Assembly (NCBI GenBank): GCA_002780135.1
Contig: PEWA01000056.1
Location: forward strand, 1-5,654
Reading direction: 5' to 3'
Origin: Candidatus Shapirobacteria bacterium CG06_land_8_20_14_3_00_40_12
GTDB lineage: Bacteria > Patescibacteriota > Microgenomatia > UBA12405
Length of the DNA stretch: 5,654 nt
The position numbers were made by a program, and so were the translations under genes. The notes under the pieces were generated by a model, which made no database searches, was not told the origin of the DNA, and saw only the letters and a list, made by a program, of their open reading frames with translations. Numbering within the stretch: the stretch's first letter is position 1; the number at the start of each line of letters is the position of its first letter. Below, piece by piece: positions 1 through 5,346 of the stretch.

Positions 1-2655
1 CTTCACAAAAACGATTCCTCGACGGAAGTTTTTTCTTTTATCGACGGTCCCATTACCGCCAATGGTCCCATGGGAGTCCATCACGCCCGCGGCCGAACCA
101 TAAAAGATGTTTTTCAACGCTATAAAAATCTTTGCGGGTTTCGGCAACGTTTTCAAAACGGTTTTGATTGCCAGGGTCTCTGGGTCGAAGTCGAAGTCGA
201 AAAAGATGCCGGATTTAATTCCAAAAAAGATATCCAAAACTTTGGTCTCGATAAATTTACCACCGCCTGCCTTGACCGAGTTTCAAAATATTCCCAAATT
301 CAAACCGAACAATCCATTCGTCTTGGCTATTTTATGGACTGGGACAATAGCTACTACACCAACTCCAAAGAAAACAACCTCTATATTTGGTATTTTTTAA
401 AAGTCGTCCACGAAAAGGGTTGGCTCGTTAAAAGAAAAAGTGCCGCTACCTGGTGCCCCCGCTGTGAAACCGGTCTCTCCCAACACGAGCAGGCTGATGG
501 TTACAAAAATATTACCGATACTTCCGTTTATTTAAAATTCAAACTTAAGAACAAAGATAATGAATATGTCTTGGCCTGGACCACTACTCCTTGGACCTTA
601 TCAGCCAACGTTCTTTTGGCTATCAATACCAAACACGATTATGTCAAGATCAAACATAACGATGACATTCTCTACCTGGCCCGTCAAGCTGCCGATCGTC
701 TGGGTTTAACCGATTACCAAAGCTTTGACTCCCAAAAACTTCTCGGTCTTGAATACGAATCAATCTACGACATTCCCGTCCAAATAAATGTCAAACATTA
801 TATTACTCAATGGGACGAAGTTGATCCGATTGAGGGTACCGGCATAGTTCACATCGCTCCCGGCTGCGGTCAGGAGGATTTTCTTTTGGGTAAAAAACTC
901 AAGGCCGACATGCTCTCTCCCTTGGATGAAACCGGCCACTTTGGTCCGGGTTATGGGGATTTGACCGGACTTTACGCGCATAATGTTGCCCCAATGGTTA
1001 TCGGTTATCTAGAAAAAATTGGCGCCTTATTTAAAACCGAACCCATTGCCCACCGTTATCCTCATTGCTGGAGATGCAAAACCAAATGTCTTTTTCGACT
1101 TGAGGACAGCTGGTATATCGATACAAATCAAATTCGGCCACTTATGAAAAAGGCTGCCACCGATGTCAACTGGCATCCCAAATTTGTCGGCCGGCGGATG
1201 CAAAACTGGCTTAATTCCATGGAAGATTGGATGATTAGCCGTAAACGTTTCTATGGCCTGGCTCTGCCTTTTTACGAGTGTGGTTGCGGTCAATTAACAG
1301 TTGTCGGCAGTCTTGAGGAACTTAAAAGTTTAGCCGTCGACCCCAAACTTGTTGAAGGACTATCTTCCCTTCACCGGCCTTGGATCGATGAAATAAAAAT
1401 AAAATGCCCCAAATGTGGCCATGCGGTCAGTCGCATCCCCGATGTCGGTGATTGCTGGCTTGATGCCGGAGTAGTTCCGTTTTCCACCCTCCACTATCTT
1501 GACGATAAATCTTATTGGCAAAAATGGTTTCCAGCCCACTTGGTTACAGAAATGACCGAACAGGTTCGTCTGTGGTTTTATTCCATGCTCTTTTTTAGCG
1601 TCACCTTTGAAAATGTTTCTCCTTATCAAAACGTTGTTACTTATTCCGAAGTCCGAGACGAATTTGGGGAACGGATGAGTAAAACTAAAAAAAATGGTAT
1701 CCCTTTTGACAACGCTGTTGCCAAAATGTCAGCTGATGCCATGCGTTGGCTTTATTGTCTTCAAAAATCCAGCTCCAATGTTAACTTTGGGTACAATATT
1801 GCCGATAGTATTAAACGCGAATTTATTCTCATTCTATGGAACTCATATCGTTTTTTTACTCAGCACGCCAATCTGGAAAACTGGCAACCTGATCCCGGCT
1901 TCCGCCCCGAACAACTCACCGCGGTTCTTGACCGCTGGCTTCTTTCCCGCTTGCACAGCACCATTTCCCAAGTCAGTAAAAGCCTGAACCACTACAACAC
2001 CGCCAAAGCCACCGAAAGTATCCAAAAACTTGTCTCTGATCTCTCCACTTGGTATATCCGCCGAAACCGCAACCGAAACGACAATCTAAACCTCCTCTAT
2101 CATACTTTTGAAAAACTTACTGCCTTAATCTCACCTTTTGTTCCTTTTATAAGTGAAATAATTCATCGAAATTTATCTACTTCCATCCTTTCGGTTCATC
2201 TGGAATCTTGGCCCAATGTCGATAAAAATCTAATTAATATAAGGTTAGAAAAAAATATGGATACCGTCCGGAAAACCTGTCAGGACCTCCACGCTCTCCG
2301 TCAACTTTCTGGTCTAAAAATCCGCCAACCCTTATCAGAGGCCACTATTATTCATGACATAAATGATGAGTTTTTGAAAATCATTCTTGATGAAACCAAT
2401 ATAAAAAAAATTACTGTCGGAAAAAAACCATCTCTCAATACCACTCTCACCCCAGACCTAATCGCCGAAGGTAAATATCGGGATTTTGTCAGAGAAGTAC
2501 AGATTCTACGAAAAAATCAAGGATTAAAAATAACTGATAAGATTACGATCGTTGCCCCCACCTGGCCAAAAGAGTTTGAAGCAGATTTATTAACCAAAAC
2601 TTTAGCTGTTTCAATCAAAGTTGGATGTTGTTTAAAAATCGCTTTGTCCCCTTAG
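1..2655 (+). CDS. ileS: Isoleucyl-tRNA synthetase, 5' end missing
   Basis: This class I synthetase charges tRNA-Ile with isoleucine in the cytoplasm. The frame is open from base 1, giving 884 residues; I estimate about 30 N-terminal residues lie outside the window, so the ATG at 70 is an internal Met, not the start. The HIGH region reads GPMGVHHAR (nt 67-93) and the KMSKS loop reads RMSKT (nt 1672-1686). The editing (CP1) domain shows TTTPWT (580-597) and GTGIVHIAPGCGQEDF (835-882). Cysteine pairs CPRC (454-465), CWRC (1067-1078) and CPKC (1405-1416) are likely zinc ligands. The tail ends soon after the anticodon-binding domain and lacks the C-terminal zinc finger of the E. coli type. This matches a clade I know from CPR and Chloroflexi-like bacteria, related to the archaeal/eukaryotic type. 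Its last 31 nt overlap the rodA-like gene, so the two are probably one transcript. Confidence 0.97.
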   Translation, partial: LHKNDSSTEVFSFIDGPITANGPMGVHHARGRTIKDVFQRYKNLCGFRQRFQNGFDCQGLWVEVEVEKDAGFNSKKDIQNFGLDKFTTACLDRVSKYSQIQTEQSIRLGYFMDWDNSYYTNSKENNLYIWYFLKVVHEKGWLVKRKSAATWCPRCETGLSQHEQADGYKNITDTSVYLKFKLKNKDNEYVLAWTTTPWTLSANVLLAINTKHDYVKIKHNDDILYLARQAADRLGLTDYQSFDSQKLLGLEYESIYDIPVQINVKHYITQWDEVDPIEGTGIVHIAPGCGQEDFLLGKKLKADMLSPLDETGHFGPGYGDLTGLYAHNVAPMVIGYLEKIGALFKTEPIAHRYPHCWRCKTKCLFRLEDSWYIDTNQIRPLMKKAATDVNWHPKFVGRRMQNWLNSMEDWMISRKRFYGLALPFYECGCGQLTVVGSLEELKSLAVDPKLVEGLSSLHRPWIDEIKIKCPKCGHAVSRIPDVGDCWLDAGVVPFSTLHYLDDKSYWQKWFPAHLVTEMTEQVRLWFYSMLFFSVTFENVSPYQNVVTYSEVRDEFGERMSKTKKNGIPFDNAVAKMSADAMRWLYCLQKSSSNVNFGYNIADSIKREFILILWNSYRFFTQHANLENWQPDPGFRPEQLTAVLDRWLLSRLHSTISQVSKSLNHYNTAKATESIQKLVSDLSTWYIRRNRNRNDNLNLLYHTFEKLTALISPFVPFISEIIHRNLSTSILSVHLESWPNVDKNLINIRLEKNMDTVRKTCQDLHALRQLSGLKIRQPLSEATIIHDINDEFLKIILDETNIKKITVGKKPSLNTTLTPDLIAEGKYRDFVREVQILRKNQGLKITDKITIVAPTWPKEFEADLLTKTLAVSIKVGCCLKIALSP

Positions 2656-3626
2656 GTATTTCTCTACTTATTTTTCTGACCATTAATCTTTTAATGGTCA
2701 GTTCCTTGGCCCCGCAATCTTTAATAAAACAGTTATCTGCTTGGCTGATTGGTATTTTTTTGTTCTTTATCGGTACCCAGATCAACCCCAAACAAATTAC
2801 TGGTTCTCATTGGCTAATTTTTATCGCCTGTTGTATCTTTCTATTTCTTCCAATCGTCTTGGGTGATATTACCCGTGGTTCCCGGCGTTGGATTGACATC
2901 GGCCCATTTTCCCTCCAACCCAGCGAAATCGTCAAACCGGGATTGATGCTTTTTTTAGCCTCTGGAGCACTTCCTTTTTTTCTCCTCCTCCCGGTATCAA
3001 TCATTCTTGCTCAACCCGATTTAGGCAGTGCTTTTACAATTGCAATTTTACTAATTCCCATTATTCTCTATAGCAAGAAACTTTTAAAATTATCTCTACT
3101 CTTAGTTACCATCGGTCTTATTCTTTCACCCCTCGCCTGGCGCTTTATACTTCACGATTATCAAAAAAACCGTCTTAGCACTTTTCTTAATCCCACCCAT
3201 GATCCGCTTGGTCAGGGCTATAATCTAATCCAATCCCAAATCGCTATCGGTTCGGGTGGACTTTTTGGAAAAGGTTACCGCCAGGGAACTCAGGGACAAT
3301 TGCTGTTTCTTCCTGAAAAACACACCGACTTTATCTTTGCCGCCACCTCTGAAGAACTTGGATTAATATCCGTTTTACTCATTTTTTTTGCCTATTTTCT
3401 CCTTCTTCGCACCCTCCTTCACAAAGCCTTTAGTACCGCCAATAACCATCCACTCTTCCTTTTTACTTTAGGAATTACTCTGCAAATTTGGATCCAAATG
3501 GTAGTCAACATCGGCATGAACATTGGACTCCTTCCAATTACTGGTATTCCCCTTCCTTTTCTCTCGGTTGGTGGTTCCTCACTTCTCGCTCTTCTGTTCT
3601 CACTTGGAATAATCTATTCTTCCTAA
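2625..3626 (+). CDS. rodA: RodA-type SEDS peptidoglycan glycosyltransferase
   Basis: This is a polytopic membrane protein of the SEDS family (RodA/FtsW/SpoVE), which polymerises lipid II into glycan strands with a partner class B penicillin-binding protein. Family motifs in order are RGSRRWIDIG (residues 84-93), QPSEIVK (98-104), AQPDLG (129-134), DYQKNRLSTFLNP (178-190), DPLGQGYNLIQSQIAIGSGG (193-212), LPEKHTDFIFA (229-239) and the C-terminal GIPLPFLSVGGSS. The Asp in HTDFIF (residue 235) aligns with the catalytic Asp of RodA (D262 in E. coli). GTQGQLLFLPEKHTDF is closer to RodA than to FtsW, but the FtsW reading is not excluded. At 333 aa it is shorter than E. coli RodA (370); the loop after QPSEIVK is nearly absent. 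The ATG at 2625 keeps the first membrane helix and overlaps ileS by 31 nt, suggesting translational coupling. No clear Shine-Dalgarno precedes it. No partner PBP gene is in the window. Confidence 0.87.
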   Translation: MLFKNRFVPLGISLLIFLTINLLMVSSLAPQSLIKQLSAWLIGIFLFFIGTQINPKQITGSHWLIFIACCIFLFLPIVLGDITRGSRRWIDIGPFSLQPSEIVKPGLMLFLASGALPFFLLLPVSIILAQPDLGSAFTIAILLIPIILYSKKLLKLSLLLVTIGLILSPLAWRFILHDYQKNRLSTFLNPTHDPLGQGYNLIQSQIAIGSGGLFGKGYRQGTQGQLLFLPEKHTDFIFAATSEELGLISVLLIFFAYFLLLRTLLHKAFSTANNHPLFLFTLGITLQIWIQMVVNIGMNIGLLPITGIPLPFLSVGGSSLLALLFSLGIIYSS

Positions 3627-3641
3627 ACAACTTAATTATTA

Positions 3642-3650
3642 TGATATAAT
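3642..3650 (+). promoter_or_regulatory. Extended -10 promoter of rplU-rpmA
   Basis: The sequence TGATATAAT is a perfect extended -10 element (TGn plus consensus TATAAT at 3645-3650). It lies in the 32-nt gap between the rodA stop and the rplU ATG at 3659. No good -35 hexamer is seen 16-19 bp upstream, which an extended -10 can tolerate. Only 8 nt separate the hexamer from the ATG, so transcription would begin on or just before the start codon. The AGG at 3655-3657 is one base from the ATG, too close to act as a ribosome binding site. Confidence 0.65.
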
Positions 3651-3658
3651 TCCCAGGT

Positions 3659-3964
3659 ATGAAATACGCCGTAATTGGAATCTCAGGTACCCAATACAAA
3701 GTTGAAGAGAACCAAACAATTACCATTGATAAGCTTGATCCAACCACCAAATCTACCACTGAAGTTTACTTAATTGTCGATGATAAAAAAATAGAAGTTG
3801 GCAACCCTACAGTCAAAAACGCTAGCGTTGAATTTGAATCAGTAAATAATTACCAAGGTCCAAAACTTGATGTTACTAAATTCCGGGCTAAATCCCGTTA
3901 TCGCAAACATATCGGTTTTCGTCCCCAGTTAACTGACATTAAAATTACCAAAATAAATTTATAG
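3659..3964 (+). CDS. rplU: 50S ribosomal protein L21 (bL21)
   Basis: L21 is a structural protein of the large ribosomal subunit that binds 23S rRNA. The 101-residue product is the normal length for the family (about 103). It opens with the typical MKYAVIGISGTQYKVEENQ and ends with the basic rRNA-contacting segment around residues 76-98, where RYRKHIGFRPQLTDIKITKI matches the usual YRR..GHRQ..T...I pattern. The ATG at 3659 places the conserved YAVI motif directly at the N-terminus, so the start is secure. It lies three bases before rpmA in the usual L21-L27 order, but with no prp (ysxB) gene between. An extended -10 element only 8 nt upstream suggests a leaderless message that starts here, separate from ileS-rodA. 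Confidence 0.96.
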   Translation: MKYAVIGISGTQYKVEENQTITIDKLDPTTKSTTEVYLIVDDKKIEVGNPTVKNASVEFESVNNYQGPKLDVTKFRAKSRYRKHIGFRPQLTDIKITKINL

Positions 3965-3967
3965 CCC

Positions 3968-4219
3968 ATGGCCCATACTAAATCACAAGGAAAAACTAAT
4001 CAAAAATCCAATCGTCCCGGACAACGTCTGGGGCTAAAAAAATCCGGTGGTCAAAAAGTAGCTGTAGGGCAGATTATTGTCCGCCAGGTTGGCTCGAAAT
4101 ATCACACCGCTGCCGGCACCAAAGCCGGTAAAGATTTCACCATCTACGCCATCCGTCCCGGAATCGTCAAATTCTTAAATAAATTCGGCAAAAAACTCGT
4201 CTCCGTTGTCAAAGCCTAG
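3968..4219 (+). CDS. rpmA: 50S ribosomal protein L27 (bL27)
   Basis: L27 is a large-subunit ribosomal protein whose basic N-terminal tail reaches the peptidyl transferase centre. The 83-residue product begins MAHTKSQGKT, followed by RLGLKKSGGQKVAVGQIIVRQ (about residues 20-40) and a GSKYHTAAGTKAGKDFTIYA segment, all in family order. There is no N-terminal extension of the Firmicutes type that needs removal by the Prp protease, which fits the absence of prp beside it. Only CCC (3965-3967) separates it from the rplU stop, with no Shine-Dalgarno, so translation probably depends on coupling to rplU. The gene obgE, often next in this cluster, is not present; instead the stop codon region is overlapped by 11 nt by a minus-strand ORF. 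Confidence 0.97.
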   Translation: MAHTKSQGKTNQKSNRPGQRLGLKKSGGQKVAVGQIIVRQVGSKYHTAAGTKAGKDFTIYAIRPGIVKFLNKFGKKLVSVVKA

Positions 4220-4418
4220 GTAATAAAGGAACTCTGTGAACCAACCCTCTTCTGCTAATTCTAAACCTAACTCTTTCTCCTTCAATCGCCGGAAGATTAT
4301 AGTCTAAATTATGGTAAATTCCTCTATCCCTACCTGTATATGTAAAGTTTATCCCCAATCCTTTAATTCTCACCAGAGTTCCCAACGGAACATCACTAAC
4401 TTTTTCCCACTTCTCCAT
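4209..4418 (-). CDS. Small basic protein of unknown function
   Basis: I do not recognise this 69-residue product. It begins MEKWEKVSDVPLGTLVRI and ends RGLVHRVPLLPRL. It has about 13 Lys+Arg against 7 Asp+Glu, no membrane segment, no cysteine, and alternating hydrophobic/polar runs that suggest a small beta-rich fold. Support for it being real: it fills a gap otherwise empty between rpmA and parB; a TGA lies in frame 9 nt before the ATG, so the start is the first possible; and a promoter-like sequence sits at the right distance. Against it: it is short, and every Arg codon is AGA or AGG while the + strand genes favour CGN. The codon difference may simply follow the strand's base composition. 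It converges on rpmA, overlapping its last 11 nt, and diverges from parB. A nucleic-acid role is possible from its charge but is only a guess. Confidence 0.55.
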   Translation of the reverse strand: MEKWEKVSDVPLGTLVRIKGLGINFTYTGRDRGIYHNLDYNLPAIEGERVRFRISRRGLVHRVPLLPRL

Positions 4419-4428
4419 AATAACTCAT

Positions 4429-4457
4429 ATACTAGCAAAAGTGATGCATTTCGTCAT
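4429..4457 (-). promoter_or_regulatory. Candidate promoter of the minus-strand small ORF
   Basis: Reading the minus strand, ATGACG (4457-4452, four of six match to TTGACA) is followed after exactly 17 bp by TAGTAT (4434-4429, four of six match to TATAAT). A TGC directly before the hexamer supplies the extended -10 TGn. The hexamer ends 10 nt before the ATG at 4418, so the message would be leaderless or nearly so, like that proposed for rplU. The matches are moderate and the region is AT-rich, so chance remains possible. Confidence 0.4.
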
Positions 4458-4472
4458 CTTTTTTTCACGCAG

Positions 4473-4480
4473 TGTTTCAT
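4473..4480 (+). promoter_or_regulatory. parS-like half-site upstream of parB
   Basis: TGTTTCAT matches seven of eight bases of one arm of the widely conserved parS site TGTTTCACGTGAAACA, but the other arm is missing (GATAGTCT follows). It ends 14 nt before the parB ATG. The TTTCA core recurs at 4463-4467, 4475-4479 and 4488-4492, spaced 12 and 13 nt apart. A single half-site is weak evidence; its position beside parB is what makes it worth recording. Confidence 0.25.
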
Positions 4481-4484
4481 GATA

Positions 4485-4503
4485 GTCTTTCAATATGAAA
4501 GAC
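4485..4503 (+). promoter_or_regulatory. Inverted repeat over the parB start codon, candidate operator
   Basis: GTCTTTCAATATGAAAGAC is a perfect inverted repeat with 8-bp arms (4485-4492 and 4496-4503) around a 3-nt centre. The parB ATG (4495-4497) lies inside it. The left arm also overlaps a weak extended -10 candidate, TGATAGTCT (4480-4488), which ends 6 nt before the ATG. The core TTTCA-ATA-TGAAA resembles the parS core TTTCA-CG-TGAAA with one extra central base. A protein bound here could block transcription of parB; in RNA the arms could form a hairpin hiding the start codon. A perfect 8-bp repeat is expected by chance about once in a window this size, so location is the main argument. 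Confidence 0.45.
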
Positions 4504-5346
4504 ATTACCCAAATTCCTACCAATCAACTTGAACCAAACCCCCTTCAGCCAAGGGGAATTATCAGTCAGGAATCACTCTCCGAACTAGTCGATTCCATTA
4601 AAGAACACGGTATTTTGGAACCTTTAATTATTGCCCAAACTCCAGCCGGCTACCAAATCATCGCCGGCGAACGCCGCTGGCGGGCTGCCCGCTCTCTTAA
4701 GCTTCCTTATGTTCCGGCCATCATTAAAAAAACCACCCCCCAACAAATGTTGGAAATGGCTATTGTGGAAAATGTCCAACGTAAAGACCTTAACCCAATC
4801 GAGCGAGCCAAGGCCTTTCAGCGCCTCAAGGAAGAATTTTTCCTCGATAATCCGAATATCGCCCGCAAAGTCAGCAAAAGCATTCCTTACGTTATTAATT
4901 GTCTTAAATTACTAACTCTCCCTGACGCTATTAAAGATGGATTGTTGTCCGGGCTCATCACCGAAGGTCACGCCCGAGCATTGGGTGGAATTGGGGATAC
5001 CCGCCTGATGATTGAAGCCTACAAAATTGTATTAAAGGAAAAAGCATCGGTTCGCCGGGCTGAAGAAATTGCCCGTCGGATGCGCCACATCATTGAAGAA
5101 GGTCAGGTACCGATTACCAAAGAAAACATTCCTCAATTTCTCCGTTCCCGTCTGGACAATATTAGTTCCGATTTTGAATCAATATTCAAAGACAAAACTG
5201 CCAAAGTTAAAATCTCCCAAACCAACGTTTACACCCGAGTTGTTTTTCAATTCCGGGGCCCTGTCGACAAACGCTTCGACCAACTCCGTGATCTCTATCA
5301 ACAGATTTGCCACAAAGAGCTAACCCCCATAGACAGTGAAAATTAA
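4495..5346 (+). CDS. parB: Chromosome partitioning protein ParB (Spo0J/Noc family)
   Basis: ParB is a CTP-dependent DNA clamp that loads at parS sites, spreads on DNA near the origin, recruits SMC and works with the ATPase ParA in segregation. The 283-residue product carries all N-terminal landmarks: the opening NQLEPNPLQPR (residues 10-20), SIKEHGILEPLII (34-46), the nucleotide-binding GERRWRAA (58-65), ENVQRKDLNPIE (92-103), and a helix-turn-helix around residues 118-143 followed by EGHARAL (157-163). The last third (about 210-283) is the less conserved dimerisation region. The ATG at 4495 puts the first motif at the usual distance. No Shine-Dalgarno is visible. No parA is in the window, so parB is not in the usual parAB pair here. 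A palindrome covers its start codon, and its TAA stop overlaps that of lepB on the other strand. Confidence 0.95.
   Translation: MKDITQIPTNQLEPNPLQPRGIISQESLSELVDSIKEHGILEPLIIAQTPAGYQIIAGERRWRAARSLKLPYVPAIIKKTTPQQMLEMAIVENVQRKDLNPIERAKAFQRLKEEFFLDNPNIARKVSKSIPYVINCLKLLTLPDAIKDGLLSGLITEGHARALGGIGDTRLMIEAYKIVLKEKASVRRAEEIARRMRHIIEEGQVPITKENIPQFLRSRLDNISSDFESIFKDKTAKVKISQTNVYTRVVFQFRGPVDKRFDQLRDLYQQICHKELTPIDSEN

Noticed and set aside
70..72. ATG at 70 as the ileS start
   Set aside because: The frame is open to base 1, and FSFIDGPITANG, part of the nucleotide-binding fold, lies upstream of it.
184..201. Three tandem GTCGAA hexamers, a possible microsatellite
   Set aside because: They encode Val-Glu repeats in the VEVEVEK segment that I recall as conserved in this IleS clade, so protein sequence explains them.
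3634..3651. AATTAT/ATAATT inverted repeat downstream of rodA as a terminator
   Set aside because: It is a 6-bp all-AT stem with no T tract, and it overlaps the strong TATAAT element.
4220..4300. Possible tRNA in the rpmA-parB gap because of a GGTTCA-like string on the minus strand
   Set aside because: No acceptor stem, cloverleaf pairing or conserved D-loop could be built around it.
4443..4465. GATG...CATC followed by seven T as an intrinsic terminator for rpmA
   Set aside because: The stem is only 4 bp with an 8-nt loop, it lies over 220 nt past rpmA, and the region is better explained as a promoter zone.
4311..4532. + strand 73-aa ORF overlapping the start of parB
   Set aside because: Its composition is Ser/Asn/Phe-rich without domain character, and it overlaps both parB and the better supported minus-strand ORF.
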